Shown: positions 27,438 to 36,607, counted from the stretch's first letter. The stretch is DNA of 64,000 nt from Pseudoxanthomonas sp. PXM01 (GCF_014851815.1 NZ_JACVAJ010000002.1:62001-126000), one strand, 5' to 3'. Notes: a model not told the origin generated them from the letters alone. Numbers and translations are program-made.

Positions 27438-27540
27438 TTCAAAACACAAGCGATTCGCTCTCCCTTGCCGTTGCGACGGCATCGTTGCCGCACCACGGCA
27501 CTATCGCGGGGCGCGGCGGGCTACCGCCTTCTCGGAACCG

Positions 27541-28554
27541 TCATTCGGCGACGATACCGAGCGCGTCCGGCTCCCGACCGGTGACCCAGTAGTCGATGAC
27601 CTGCCAGTGCTGCGTGTCGATCACGGCGATACGGTCGCCGCCACTGATGGCCACATAGGCGCGCGGTCGGTCGGCCGCGACCACCACGCCGATCGGCAGC
27701 GCGGCATTGCCCAGCATCGTCTGCTGGTACTCCACGTCGTCACGCGATAGCGGCACGGTCGCCACCGGCACCTTGGTGCGTGCGTTGAACACCGCCAGCG
27801 TCGCGGCACGTGCATTGGTCACGAAGGCAAGCGTGCCGTCCGCCGAAAACACCACGCGGATCGGGAACCCCTTGCTGCTCATGCGGCGCTTGATCGCCAA
27901 CGTGCGCGGATCGTGCACGGTGACCGTACCGTCCTCGCGGTTCGTGACCCAGACTTCGGCCCCATCCGGGCGCACCGCCACGCCTTCGGCGCCCTTGCCT
28001 GCCGGCCGCTCCACCGTCTTCATGCCGGTCTGCAGGTCGATACGGCTCAGCGTGCCGGCCTGGATCTTGGTGAGCCAGGCGACCTTGCCATCCGCCGACA
28101 CGGCGACCATGTGGCCAGTGCCGCCACCCACGTCGATCACGCGTTCGATCTCACCGGACGCTACATTCACGAGCAGCAGGCTCGCGGAGGCTTCCGTCGT
28201 CACCAGCACGCGCTGGCCGTCGGGCAGGAAGCGCAGGCCATGCGGCGCACCATGCTGACCGAGGTCGATGGAACGCGTCGGTCGGCCACCGACCAGGTCC
28301 AGCACCGACAGTGTGCTGCCGGTCTTGGCCCCGCCGTAGTTCGTCACTACCGCCGAGCGGCCATCCGGCGCAACGGCGATTTCGTGCGGCGCCTCGCCGG
28401 TACGGAATTCGCCGACCCGGCGACCATCGCGCAACGACAGGCGCCACACCGTATCCGCGGACTTGTTGCCGACCAGCAGCTCCGCCGCTTCGACCGATGA
28501 CAACGGCAGGGCCGTCACCATTGCCGCGAACAACGCCGCCCGCCACGTGATCAT
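27541..28554 (-). CDS. Exported YVTN-type beta-propeller protein
   Basis: 337 residues. Signal peptide (about 1-23, ending VEAAE) followed by repeated blades with the pattern PDGxxAxVTN (VAPDGRSAVVTNY, VRPDGAEVWVTNR, FSADGTLAFVTNA), a periplasmic seven-bladed propeller of the YVTN or lactonase-like class. These are found near quinoprotein and c-type cytochrome systems, but no catalytic residues are evident. Its start overlaps the moaE stop by four bases, placing it last in the molybdopterin operon. Confidence 0.85.
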   Translation of the reverse strand: MITWRAALFAAMVTALPLSSVEAAELLVGNKSADTVWRLSLRDGRRVGEFRTGEAPHEIAVAPDGRSAVVTNYGGAKTGSTLSVLDLVGGRPTRSIDLGQHGAPHGLRFLPDGQRVLVTTEASASLLLVNVASGEIERVIDVGGGTGHMVAVSADGKVAWLTKIQAGTLSRIDLQTGMKTVERPAGKGAEGVAVRPDGAEVWVTNREDGTVTVHDPRTLAIKRRMSSKGFPIRVVFSADGTLAFVTNARAATLAVFNARTKVPVATVPLSRDDVEYQQTMLGNAALPIGVVVAADRPRAYVAISGGDRIAVIDTQHWQVIDYWVTGREPDALGIVAE

Positions 28555-28979
28555 GCTTCCTCCGCCATCGGATGCAGCCAGTCCGCGTCGCCTTCGCGAT
28601 AGTGTTCGCGCTTCCAGATCGGCACGCGGCGTTTCGTTTCATCGATGATGTAACGGCACGCGTCGAACGCCGCGCCACGGTGCGCCGCACTCACGCCGAC
28701 CCAGACCGCCAGGTCGCCGATGGCCAGCGTCCCCACGCGATGCGCGCAGCAGGCTTCGATCACGTCGAAGCGCGCCTTGGCTTCGGCGATGACGCGTTCG
28801 CCCTCGCGTTCGGCCAGTGTCGCGTACGCCTCGTAATCGAGACCGTCCACCGCGCGTCCCGCATGGTGGTCGCGGACCCAGCCCTCGAAACTGGCGTAGC
28901 CACCGGCGCGCCGATCGAGCACCTGCGCGCGCAGCGACGCAATGTCCAGCGGCAGGTCGGACAACAGGAAGCCGGCCAT
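28551..28979 (-). CDS. moaE: Molybdopterin synthase catalytic subunit
   Basis: 142 residues. It transfers sulfur from MoaD to precursor Z. The motifs FEGWVRDHHAG, LDYEAY, HRVGTLAIGD, VGVSAAHRGAAFDAC and VPIWKRE (active-site Lys) are all present. It begins two bases after moaD ends. Confidence 0.96.
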   Translation of the reverse strand: MAGFLLSDLPLDIASLRAQVLDRRAGGYASFEGWVRDHHAGRAVDGLDYEAYATLAEREGERVIAEAKARFDVIEACCAHRVGTLAIGDLAVWVGVSAAHRGAAFDACRYIIDETKRRVPIWKREHYREGDADWLHPMAEEA

Positions 28980-28981
28980 GC

Positions 28982-29224
28982 TCAGCCTCCGCTCACGGGG
29001 GGGATGAAGGCGATCTCGCTGCCTGCTTTCGGCACATCGTCCCAGCGCGCGAACTCGCCATCCATCGCCACCCGAAGATGTCCGCGCGGCCAGGAGAATC
29101 CATGTCGCGCCTGCGCCTCGTCGTAGACGCCCGCCAGGTCCGCCGCCGCCGTGGACACCGTTTCGCTGTCGACACCTGCGCGCTCGCGCAGGCTGGCGAA
29201 GTACAGCAGCGTGACGTCCGCCAT
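28982..29224 (-). CDS. moaD: Molybdopterin synthase sulfur carrier subunit
   Basis: 80 residues with a ubiquitin-like fold. It ends in FIPPVSGG, the diglycine that is thiocarboxylated. The N-terminus VTLLYFASLRERAG is typical. Its ATG shares one base with the moaC stop. Confidence 0.95.
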   Translation of the reverse strand: MADVTLLYFASLRERAGVDSETVSTAAADLAGVYDEAQARHGFSWPRGHLRVAMDGEFARWDDVPKAGSEIAFIPPVSGG

Positions 29225-29706
29225 CAGACCTGCCCCACGTCGCGCTTGCCGCCTCGCTTGCCGACCAGTTTGGCCGGCCCCAGCACGATGGCATGCGACA
29301 GCGCCTTGCACATGTCGTAGACCGTGAGTGCGGCGACGGTGGCGCCGGTCAGCGCCTCCATTTCCACGCCCGTGCGGTGCGTGGTGCGCACCTGGCAGTC
29401 GATGCGCAACGCCGTATCGCCATCCCATTCGACGTTCAGGCGGCAGCCGTCGATCGGCAACGGGTGGCAGAACGGGATCAGCTCGTGCGTACGCTTGACC
29501 GCCATCGTGCCCGCGATGATGGCGGTGTCCACGATGCCGCCCTTCGCGCTGCGCAATCCATTCCGTTTCAGCTGGCGCGCGACCTCTGCCGGGAAGCGCA
29601 CGCGGCAGGTAGCCAGCGCTTCGCGCGGCGTCGCCGTCTTGCCGGATATGTCGACCATGGCCGGTCGGCCGTCGGCATCCAGATGGGTCAGGGTGTTGCG
29701 GGGCAT
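29224..29706 (-). CDS. moaC: Cyclic pyranopterin monophosphate synthase
   Basis: 160 residues. It converts the MoaA product into cyclic pyranopterin monophosphate. The N-terminal [18 protein letters not shown], the central [12 protein letters not shown] and [11 protein letters not shown], and the C-terminal Lys-rich [13 protein letters not shown] active site are present. The ATG at 29706 is used; the frame is open upstream but overlaps moaA. Confidence 0.96.
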   Translation of the reverse strand: MPRNTLTHLDADGRPAMVDISGKTATPREALATCRVRFPAEVARQLKRNGLRSAKGGIVDTAIIAGTMAVKRTHELIPFCHPLPIDGCRLNVEWDGDTALRIDCQVRTTHRTGVEMEALTGATVAALTVYDMCKALSHAIVLGPAKLVGKRGGKRDVGQV

Positions 29707-29723
29707 GCGGATCCTGGGGGGAT

Positions 29724-30737
29724 TCAACCGCCGATAAGATACATCTCGACACGCCGGCGGTCCCGTACATCCGGGGTGCCGCGCAGTTCGCTGTAGCGAT
29801 CGCCGCGTGCGCGCCACGCCCGGGCGACATGCCCGGCCAGGGCTTCCTCGCCCTGCGCGATGACATCGCGCAGGGCGACGCCATCCGAGGCGAACAGGCA
29901 GGTGAACAGGCGGCCATCGGCCGAGACGCGTGCCCGGTGGCAGTCGCCGCAGAACGGCGTGCTGACCGAACTGACGAAGCCGATCTCGCCACCGCCATCG
30001 TCGAAGCCGTAGCGCTCGGCGACTTCGCCCCGGTAGTCCGCCTGCAACGGATGCAGCGGCCAGCGCGCGGCGATGCGGTCGCGCAATGCCGACGACGGGA
30101 CCATCCGGTCCAGCCGCCAGTCGTTGCTGTCGCCCACGTCCATGAATTCGATGAAGCGCACGACATGACCGGTGCCGCGGAAGCGTTCGACCAGCGGCAG
30201 CACCTGGTCTTCGTTGACGCCCCGCTGCACGACGGCATTGATCTTCAGCCGCGAAAAGCCGGCGGTCACAGCAGCATCGATGCCTGCCAGCACATCACCC
30301 ACCTGGCCACGCCGTCCCGACATCTCGGCGAACACCTGCGGATCCAGCGCATCCAGGCTCACGGTGACGCGACGCAGGCCTGCGTCATGCAATGCCCGCG
30401 CCTGCTGCGCCAACAACATGCCATTGGTGGTCAGGGCGATGTCGTCCAGGCCCGGGATGGCTGCCAGCCTGCCGACCAGCGCCGGCAGTCGCTTGCGCAG
30501 CAACGGCTCGCCACCGGTCAGGCGCAGCTTGCGCGTGCCTAGATGGACGAACGCACGCACCAGCGTTTCGATTTCATCGAAGGACAGCCGCTGGGACGCG
30601 TCGGTACCGTAGTCCTCCGGGACACGATCTGCAGGCATGCAATAACCGCAGCGGAAATTGCAGGCATCGATGACCGACAGGCGCAGGTCGTGCAGCGGAC
30701 GCCCCAGCAGGTCATGCGGCAGCGGAAGCGGGCTCAC
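29724..30737 (-). CDS. moaA: GTP 3',8-cyclase (radical SAM)
   Basis: 337 residues. The first molybdenum-cofactor enzyme. The radical-SAM cluster is Cys26-x3-Cys30-x2-Cys33 (ACNFRCGYC); the second cluster is in [19 protein letters not shown]. It ends in the conserved Gly-Gly. It overlaps the preceding hydrolase gene by four bases (GTG/ATGA type) and precedes moaC by 17 bases. Confidence 0.97.
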   Translation of the reverse strand: MSPLPLPHDLLGRPLHDLRLSVIDACNFRCGYCMPADRVPEDYGTDASQRLSFDEIETLVRAFVHLGTRKLRLTGGEPLLRKRLPALVGRLAAIPGLDDIALTTNGMLLAQQARALHDAGLRRVTVSLDALDPQVFAEMSGRRGQVGDVLAGIDAAVTAGFSRLKINAVVQRGVNEDQVLPLVERFRGTGHVVRFIEFMDVGDSNDWRLDRMVPSSALRDRIAARWPLHPLQADYRGEVAERYGFDDGGGEIGFVSSVSTPFCGDCHRARVSADGRLFTCLFASDGVALRDVIAQGEEALAGHVARAWRARGDRYSELRGTPDVRDRRRVEMYLIGG

Positions 30738-31486
30738 GGCAGCGCAGTCGGCAACGGCTCAGCCAGCGGAAGTCCCTCGCCCGCGGTCGCGACGCGATGG
30801 CCGCGTGCGCGCAGGGCCTCGGCATCCGCCACGCTGGCGTAGTGGTAGAGCACGCAACGGGCCAACAGGGCCGCCGGATACTCGCGTTCCAGGTCATCGA
30901 TGCCGCTGTGCGAGGGATTGCCGTGCAGCGCGCAATCGTGCGCGATCACCTCGCCGGCATCGGCGTGGCGCGCGAGCATCTCGGGAATCGGTCGCGTATC
31001 GCCGGTCCACACCGCACTGCCGCGCAGGCGCAGGCCGAACGCCGTGTCCGGCCAGTGGTGGCGTACCGGGAAGACCTCCAGCCGCTGCCCGTCGTGCCAG
31101 AACGCATCGCCCACCGGGATCAGCTGGAAGGCATCCCAGAAGTTCGCGCCGCCCTCGGCCAACACGTTCGGATAGCTGGCGATGCGCTGGTGCAGGAACG
31201 GCACCAGCGGCGCTGGCACGTACAGGCGGACCTTGCCGCGCCGCGCCTCGTCGAAGTAGCTCGCCACGAACAGGCGCTCCATGCCGGCGACGTGGTCCAG
31301 ATGCACGTGGGTGATGAAGACCGCATTCGGCATGCCGTCGTAACGGGCCTGGTAGGCGGTCAGCCCCTCCCCGCCGCAGTCGATCGTCAGCCATGGCGCG
31401 CCGTCACGCTCCAGCGTCGCCATCGCCGAGCCCAGCTCGACCGCGCCGGCATTGCCCACGCCCAGGAAACGCAGCGTCCAACCCAT
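30734..31486 (-). CDS. MBL-fold metallo-hydrolase (RNase Z-like)
   Basis: 250 residues from the ATG at 31486. The metallo-beta-lactamase metal motif HVHLDH (His60, His62, Asp64, His65) is intact, with later ligands in VRHHWPDT, WTGDTRP and IAHDCAL. The layout resembles RNase Z and related phosphodiesterases, but the substrate is not evident. It starts one base after the kdkA stop and overlaps moaA. Confidence 0.82.
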   Translation of the reverse strand: MGWTLRFLGVGNAGAVELGSAMATLERDGAPWLTIDCGGEGLTAYQARYDGMPNAVFITHVHLDHVAGMERLFVASYFDEARRGKVRLYVPAPLVPFLHQRIASYPNVLAEGGANFWDAFQLIPVGDAFWHDGQRLEVFPVRHHWPDTAFGLRLRGSAVWTGDTRPIPEMLARHADAGEVIAHDCALHGNPSHSGIDDLEREYPAALLARCVLYHYASVADAEALRARGHRVATAGEGLPLAEPLPTALP

Positions 31487-31487
31487 C

Positions 31488-32237
31488 TCAGTAGCCTCGC
31501 GACCAGGCGTGGTCGTAGGCGCGGCGGAGCTGGGCGAAGTCATGCCCTACCGCATCCTCGCTGCGCGTGCCGCGCAGCTTGATCAGGGAGCGCCGCAGCC
31601 GCGCCAGGTTCTGTTCGCGCCAGGCCGTGGCGGGAATGCGCAGGCGGCCGCGGTCGAAGTCGATCAGCCAGCCGTGTCCGCTGGCGTCGAAGAGGATGTT
31701 CTGTGCATTGAGGTCCGCGTGGTCCAGGCCAGCCCGGTGGAAGCGCGCCACCAGCCGGCCGGTGCTCTCCCACGGCGCATGTCCTTCGGCGTGACCGGAG
31801 ATGTCGGCGAGGGTACGCACGTCCATCAGCCGCTCCACCAGGATCGAAGCGCGATAGAACATGCCGTCGCGCACGTAGCTGGCCGCCACCGGACGCGGTA
31901 CCGGCAGCCCGCGCGCCAGCAGCGCGCGCGTCAGGCGGAATTCGGCGAAGCTGCGGGTCCGGTCCGGACCGTGCCACAGGTAGCGGTCCTGGCTGAAGCG
32001 CGCCGCCAGTCCGCCGCGCCGGTAGTGGCGCAACACGCACTGGCTGGACGGCGCGTCGATGAACCAGGCGCTGCCGCGGCCGCCGCTGTCGACCGGCCGG
32101 GCGCGTTCGCCCCACTTCTCCGGCACGAACCAGTCCGGATCCGCTTGCCGGAGGTGTTTGCGGTCGAACAGAATCGCACCGTATCCGCTGCCTTCGCGGA
32201 ACGGCGTCAGGGATTCCGAGGCGTCAAATCCGACCAT
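31488..32237 (-). CDS. kdkA: 3-deoxy-D-manno-octulosonic acid (Kdo) kinase
   Basis: 249 residues. KdkA phosphorylates Kdo of lipopolysaccharide at O-4 in organisms with a single Kdo, including Haemophilus and xanthomonads. The protein-kinase-like core shows [10 protein letters not shown] (nucleotide-binding), the catalytic loop [14 protein letters not shown] and metal motif LIDFDRGRL. The N-terminus YGAILFD and [12 protein letters not shown] are family hallmarks. It heads the operon ending in the moa genes and is divergent from a heptosyltransferase-like gene by only 19 bases. Confidence 0.92.
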   Translation of the reverse strand: MVGFDASESLTPFREGSGYGAILFDRKHLRQADPDWFVPEKWGERARPVDSGGRGSAWFIDAPSSQCVLRHYRRGGLAARFSQDRYLWHGPDRTRSFAEFRLTRALLARGLPVPRPVAASYVRDGMFYRASILVERLMDVRTLADISGHAEGHAPWESTGRLVARFHRAGLDHADLNAQNILFDASGHGWLIDFDRGRLRIPATAWREQNLARLRRSLIKLRGTRSEDAVGHDFAQLRRAYDHAWSRGY

Positions 32238-32256
32238 TCAGCGAGTCTAACAACAC

Positions 32257-33300
32257 TTGTCCACGATTCCCCACTCACTCTGCCTGCTGCGCCTGTCCGC
32301 CCTCGGCGACGTGACCCATGTCGTGCCGCTCGTGCGCACGCTGCAGCGGCACTGGCCTCAGCTGCACCTGCACTGGGTGATCGACAAGGGCGGTTTCAAA
32401 CTGCTCGAAGGACTGCAGGGCGTGACCTTCCACACCTACGACAAGAAGACGGGGCTGGCCGGCATGCGTGCGTTGCGCCGGGATCTGCCGGACCGCTTCG
32501 ACGCGCTGCTGCAGATGCAGGTGGCCCTGCGCGCGAACCTGCTGTCGGCCTTCATCCCCGCGCGGCGCCGGATCGGCTACGACCGCAGCCGTTCGAAGGA
32601 CCTGCACGGGCTGGTTATCAACGAACGCATCCCCGACCGTCCGGGCATCCATGTGCTGGACGCGATGGGCAGCTTCTGCGAACCGCTGGGACTGAAGCAG
32701 ACCGAGATCGTATGGGACCTGCCGGTGCCCGCCGACGCGCACGCGTGGGCCGCCGCGCAATGGCCTGCCGACGCGACGCGGACGCTGGTGATTTCGCCCT
32801 GCTCCAGCCATGTGCGCCGTAACTGGTTCGCCGACCGCTATGCCGCCGTCGCCGACCATGCGGCAGCGCAGGGGTGGCGCGTGGTGCTGTGTGGCGGGCG
32901 CAGCGAACTGGAGCGCCAGACCGCGGACGCCATCATCGCCGCCATGCACGCACCGGTGCTGGACCTGGTCGGCAAGGACACGCTGAAGCAATTGCCCGCC
33001 CTCTTGGCGCGTGCCGACCTGGTGATGACGCCCGATTCCGGTCCCATGCACATCGCCAATGCCATGGGCACCGCGGTGCTGGGCCTGCATGCGGCCAGCA
33101 ATCCACGCCGCAGCGGCCCCTATTCCACGGTGCGCTACTGCGTGGACCGCTACGACGACGCCGCGCGCCGCTACAAGGGCCGGCCGGCCGCGGAGCTGAA
33201 GTGGGGCACCAAGATCGAGCACGACGGCGTGATGGAACTGGTCACCGTGGACGACGGCATCGCCGCCTTCGAGCGCTTCCGCGACGACGTCGCGGACTGA
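32257..33300 (+). CDS. Glycosyltransferase family 9 (LPS heptosyltransferase-like)
   Basis: 347 residues. It resembles heptosyltransferase I/II: N-terminal LCLLRLSALGDVTHVVPLVRTLQ, central RIGYDRSRSKDLHGL, and C-terminal VMTPDSGPMHIANAMGTAVLGL. It would add a heptose to the inner LPS core at the membrane. The most upstream start is a TTG at 32257; the first in-frame ATG lies far inside the domain, so a non-ATG start is needed. It is divergent from kdkA, which acts on the neighbouring Kdo residue of the same molecule. Confidence 0.88.
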   Translation: MSTIPHSLCLLRLSALGDVTHVVPLVRTLQRHWPQLHLHWVIDKGGFKLLEGLQGVTFHTYDKKTGLAGMRALRRDLPDRFDALLQMQVALRANLLSAFIPARRRIGYDRSRSKDLHGLVINERIPDRPGIHVLDAMGSFCEPLGLKQTEIVWDLPVPADAHAWAAAQWPADATRTLVISPCSSHVRRNWFADRYAAVADHAAAQGWRVVLCGGRSELERQTADAIIAAMHAPVLDLVGKDTLKQLPALLARADLVMTPDSGPMHIANAMGTAVLGLHAASNPRRSGPYSTVRYCVDRYDDAARRYKGRPAAELKWGTKIEHDGVMELVTVDDGIAAFERFRDDVAD

Positions 33301-33310
33301 GCGCGGCTCG

Positions 33311-33718
33311 TCAGGGCGTGCCGGCGACCCGGTAGTCCTGGTACGACTTCTCTTCCACGTAGGCGGAGCCCAGCGCGAGGTTGATCGCCTTCTTGATGCG
33401 GGCGCGTTCGTCGTTCTCGAAGTAGACGCTGCGGGCCAGGCGGACGAAATCGTCGTCGAACGCCTGCGCCTTCTCCTTCAGGCGCACGTCGTCCTCGATC
33501 ACCCACAGCCGCTCGTTGACCGCCTTCAGCTGGGCACGCAGCTCAACGATGTCGTTGCCCGCCACCGGATGGGCCATCCAGGTTTTTTCCAGCGCGGTGA
33601 GCTCGTCCCGCACGTGCGCCAGCTTGGCGGGGTCGCTCATGCGCTCGGACTTGATCTGCAGGATGGCGATCTTGTCCAGCAGCTCACCGAAGGACACGGG
33701 CACGAGGATCTCGGACAT
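33311..33718 (-). CDS. DUF6165-like small protein
   Basis: 135 residues, highly charged and probably helical, starting MSEILVPVSFGELLDKIAIL. I believe this N-terminus belongs to the DUF6165 family, whose function is unknown and which is often found near LPS genes; the family name is from memory. It is convergent with the heptosyltransferase-like gene, ten bases apart. Confidence 0.7.
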   Translation of the reverse strand: MSEILVPVSFGELLDKIAILQIKSERMSDPAKLAHVRDELTALEKTWMAHPVAGNDIVELRAQLKAVNERLWVIEDDVRLKEKAQAFDDDFVRLARSVYFENDERARIKKAINLALGSAYVEEKSYQDYRVAGTP

Positions 33719-33795
33719 GGGGGGCTCCGGCGAAAGAAGGCCATTCTAGCGCCGCCGCAGCGGGCATCCCCGAGGAAGGCGGCCCAGAAAAGCAG

Positions 33796-33815
33796 AAGCC
33801 CCCTTGCGGGGGCTT
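33796..33815 (-). terminator. Terminator downstream of tRNA-Ser (CGA)
   Basis: Perfect stem AAGCCCCC/GGGGGCTT followed on the minus strand by CTGCTTTTC. It is about ten bases past the tRNA CCA end. Confidence 0.75.
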
Positions 33816-33824
33816 GCCTGAAAC

Positions 33825-33915
33825 TGGCGGAGAGGGAGGGATTCGAACCCTCGATACGCTATTAACGTATGCCTGATTTCGAGTCAGGTACATTCAACCA
33901 CTCTGCCACCTCTCC
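33825..33915 (-). tRNA. tRNA-Ser (CGA)
   Basis: 91 bases with encoded CCA. Acceptor GGAGAGG/CCTCTCC, anticodon loop CTCGAAA with anticodon CGA, a long variable arm (CATACGTTAATAGCGTATC) and T-loop GTTCGAATC identify a serine tRNA. Confidence 0.96.
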
Positions 33916-34132
33916 GGTGGCCCCGGGCTTCCCCGGGGGCGTGCATGATACGTGGCGGACCGCATCCGGACAAGCGCGGCGCGCCCGCAGGCCGTTCACC
34001 GCATCACCTGCCCTCCACGTCGATGAACCCCGATTGGCTCCATCGGGACCATCTACCTTGTCCGATGTCCTGTCCGACCGGATCATTGCGTATGAGCGGA
34101 TAGGAAAACGCCGTCCGCACAGACAGGGCACC

Positions 34133-34837
34133 ATGATCGAATTCGGCCACATCTCCCACGTCGGCCTCAGGCGCGAGCTGAACGAGGACACCTACTACGG
34201 CGACAGCGAGCTGGGCCTGTGGCTGGTGGCCGATGGCATGGGCGGGCACGCCTGCGGCGAAGTGGCGAGCGCCCTGGCGCGCGAAACCATCGTGCGCGAG
34301 ATCCGCGACGGCACGCCGCTCGCCCAGGCGATCCGCATCGCCGACGAGGAAATCATCCGCACCTCCCGTCGCCGCAACGACACCCTGCCCATGGGCACCA
34401 CGGTCGTGGCCGCCCGTATCCAGGGCAACCGCTTCGAGGTCGCCTGGGTCGGCGACAGCCGCGCCTACCTGTGGCGCGAGGGCAACCTGGCCCAGCTGAG
34501 CCAGGACCACAGCTATGTGCAGGAACTGATCGCCCAGGGCGCATTGACCACCGAGCAGGCACGCACCCACCCGCACCGCAATGTCGTCACCCAGGCGCTG
34601 GGCGTCACCGATCCCAACCACCTCAACGTCGAAACCATGACCGGCGAGCTCCGTCCCGGCATGCAGCTGTTGCTTTGCAGCGACGGCCTGACCGAAGAAG
34701 TGGACGATCCCAGCATCGCCGCCACGCTGAAGCACGACGACTGCAGTGCGCAGGAATGCGTGGACACGCTGATCGCGGCGGCGCTGGATGGGGGCGGTTC
34801 GGACAACGTCACCGCCATCCTGGTGCGCTGTCACTGA
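34133..34837 (+). CDS. PP2C-family Ser/Thr protein phosphatase
   Basis: 234 residues, a stand-alone catalytic domain like Stp1/PppA. The metal-binding motifs are complete: RELNEDTYY, VADGMGGH, WVGDSRAYLW, LLLCSDGLTEEV and GGSDNVTAIL. Such phosphatases reverse Hanks-type kinase phosphorylation, but no kinase gene is nearby. The ATG at 34133 opens MIEFGHISHVGLRRELNEDT, a normal N-terminus. Confidence 0.93.
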   Translation: MIEFGHISHVGLRRELNEDTYYGDSELGLWLVADGMGGHACGEVASALARETIVREIRDGTPLAQAIRIADEEIIRTSRRRNDTLPMGTTVVAARIQGNRFEVAWVGDSRAYLWREGNLAQLSQDHSYVQELIAQGALTTEQARTHPHRNVVTQALGVTDPNHLNVETMTGELRPGMQLLLCSDGLTEEVDDPSIAATLKHDDCSAQECVDTLIAAALDGGGSDNVTAILVRCH

Positions 34838-34853
34838 GTCGCAGGAGGGCCGG

Positions 34854-35582
34854 TCAGCCGGCCTCGAGCACTGGCGGGTCCCACAGGCAGCGGCCACCCG
34901 CTTTTTTCCGCAGGGTCGCCAGGCGGGCTTCGTGCGCCGCCAGTTCGTCCGCCGACGCCGTGACCCGCGGGCGGGCGCCCGCGACAGCGGGGTCGAAGTG
35001 ATGGACCACCGCCGCCGACGCGCCCGGCGCGGCTTCCTCCGCGCCACCGAAGCCGATTTCACGCTGGCCGGCGGTCAGGTTGAGGTAGACGTCGCATAGC
35101 AACTGGGCATCGAGCAGCGCGCCGTGCAGCTGGCGGTGGGTGTTGTCCACGCCCAATCGCTTGCACAGCGCATCCAGCGAATTGCGCTGACCGGGGAAGC
35201 GCTGTCGCGCCAGCAGCAGCGAATCCTCGACCGTGACCCGGTCGGCCAGCCGGCCGTACTGCTCCCCGAGTCGCGACAGTTCGTAGTCGAGGAAACCCAC
35301 GTCGAAAGCGGCGTTGTGGATCACCAGTTCGGCGCCGTCGATGAAAGCCAGGAACTCGTCGGCGATCGCCGCGAACAGCGGCTTGTCGGACAGGAACTCC
35401 AGGCTGAGACCGGTCACTTCCGCCGCACCCTGCTCGAATTCGCGCTGCGGATTGATGTACTGGTGGTAGGTCCGGCCGGTCGGACGGCGCTCCAGCAGCT
35501 CCACGCAGCCGATTTCGACGACGCGGTTGCCCTTCTTCCACTCCAGCCCGGTGGTTTCGGTGTCGAGGATGATCTGGCGCAT
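34854..35582 (-). CDS. dnaQ: DNA polymerase III epsilon subunit (3'-5' proofreading exonuclease)
   Basis: 242 residues. DEDDh exonuclease: Exo I ILDTETTG (Asp7, Glu9), Exo II VIHNAAFDVGFLDYEL, and Exo III with HGALLDAQLLCDVYL. The C-terminal tail carries the polymerase-binding part. Its ATG overlaps the stop of the upstream GNAT gene by one base (TGATG). Confidence 0.97.
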   Translation of the reverse strand: MRQIILDTETTGLEWKKGNRVVEIGCVELLERRPTGRTYHQYINPQREFEQGAAEVTGLSLEFLSDKPLFAAIADEFLAFIDGAELVIHNAAFDVGFLDYELSRLGEQYGRLADRVTVEDSLLLARQRFPGQRNSLDALCKRLGVDNTHRQLHGALLDAQLLCDVYLNLTAGQREIGFGGAEEAAPGASAAVVHHFDPAVAGARPRVTASADELAAHEARLATLRKKAGGRCLWDPPVLEAG

Positions 35583-36142
35583 CAGGCAGCGGCTTCCTTG
35601 GGGAGATGCAGGTGGAACAGGTCCACCGCATGTTCGATCGCGGGGAGAACGATCATTCTGTCGAATTCGAATCCCAGTTTCTGCAACAGGCCAATCGAGG
35701 CGACGTTATCGGGATTGACGATGGCGTGCAGGCGGTCGATGCAGAGCCGGCTGCCGGCATCGGCGATCACCGCCCGCGCCGCCTCGAGTGCGAAGCCCTG
35801 CCCCGCATGCGCTGGCAACAATGCGTACCCCAGGTCGGGGCCGTCCAACCCGTCACGGCGGACCAGCCCGCAGTTGCCGATCAGCGCACCGGTATCCTTG
35901 CGCCGGATCGCATACATCCCGAAGCCATGTTGCGCGTAACTGCGCAGTGCGCCGTCGCGCAGGTAGCCGCGCGCCTGCTCCAGCGTGCGGACGCCGCGGT
36001 CGGCGATGTTACGTATGAAGGCGGGATCGTTCAGCAGCGAGAGCATCAGCGCCACATCGGCATCATCGCGATCGGCCATCGCGTGCAGCCGCAGGCGGGA
36101 CGTCTCGGCGATGAGCTGGCCAGGCGCTATCGCCACCGTCAC
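35582..36142 (-). CDS. GNAT-family N-acetyltransferase (RimJ/RimL-like)
   Basis: 186 residues from a GTG at 36142. The acetyl-CoA fold of the RimJ/RimL type is seen in [45 protein letters not shown] and [13 protein letters not shown]. It could modify a ribosomal protein or a small molecule; the target is unknown. The GTG start overlaps the rnhA stop (GTGA), and the stop overlaps the dnaQ start, so it is translationally coupled at both ends. The longer upstream frame is antisense-like shadow of rnhA. Confidence 0.87.
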   Translation of the reverse strand: MTVAIAPGQLIAETSRLRLHAMADRDDADVALMLSLLNDPAFIRNIADRGVRTLEQARGYLRDGALRSYAQHGFGMYAIRRKDTGALIGNCGLVRRDGLDGPDLGYALLPAHAGQGFALEAARAVIADAGSRLCIDRLHAIVNPDNVASIGLLQKLGFEFDRMIVLPAIEHAVDLFHLHLPKEAAA

Positions 36143-36588
36143 GTCACCGCTCCGTTGCGGAAACGCACGGCCGCGTTGCGCGCCAGCACGTCGACACGCT
36201 CGTTGTCCGGATCGCCGTTGTGGCCTTTGACCCACTTCCAGTCGATCCGGTGGCGCCCGGTCGCGGTGTGCAGCCGCTCCCACAGGTCCCGATTCTTCAC
36301 CGGGTCGCCGCCGGCGGTTTTCCAGCCGCGTCGCACCCAGCCCGGCATCCACTCGGTAATGCCCTGCCGGACGTACTGCGAGTCGATATGGAGGGTGATC
36401 TCACAGCCTTCGGTCAGCACTTCCAGCGCCGCGATGGCCGCCATCAGCTCCATGCGGTTGTTGGTGGTCTGCGCTTCGCCACCGACGACCTCGCGCTCCT
36501 TTTCACCGTAGCGCAGGAGCGCCGCCCAGCCGCCGGGGCCGGGATTGCCTAGGCAGGAGCCATCGGTATGGATGCTGACGTGCTTCAT
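36139..36588 (-). CDS. rnhA: Ribonuclease HI
   Basis: 149 residues. Degrades RNA in RNA-DNA hybrids. The four catalytic acids are present: Asp9 ([12 protein letters not shown]), Glu (NNRMELMAA), Asp (HIDSQYV) and Asp (NERVDVLA). [12 protein letters not shown] is the typical substrate-handle region. It is the first of the rnhA-GNAT-dnaQ run. Confidence 0.97.
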   Translation of the reverse strand: MKHVSIHTDGSCLGNPGPGGWAALLRYGEKEREVVGGEAQTTNNRMELMAAIAALEVLTEGCEITLHIDSQYVRQGITEWMPGWVRRGWKTAGGDPVKNRDLWERLHTATGRHRIDWKWVKGHNGDPDNERVDVLARNAAVRFRNGAVT

Positions 36589-36607
36589 GTGTCCTCGTGA
36601 TCGAAAG

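Noticed and set aside
27300..27540. CRISPR array or REP-type mobile repeat.
   Set aside because: The repeats are two long copies and a remnant derived from ffs, without short regular repeats and unique spacers of constant size and without cas genes.
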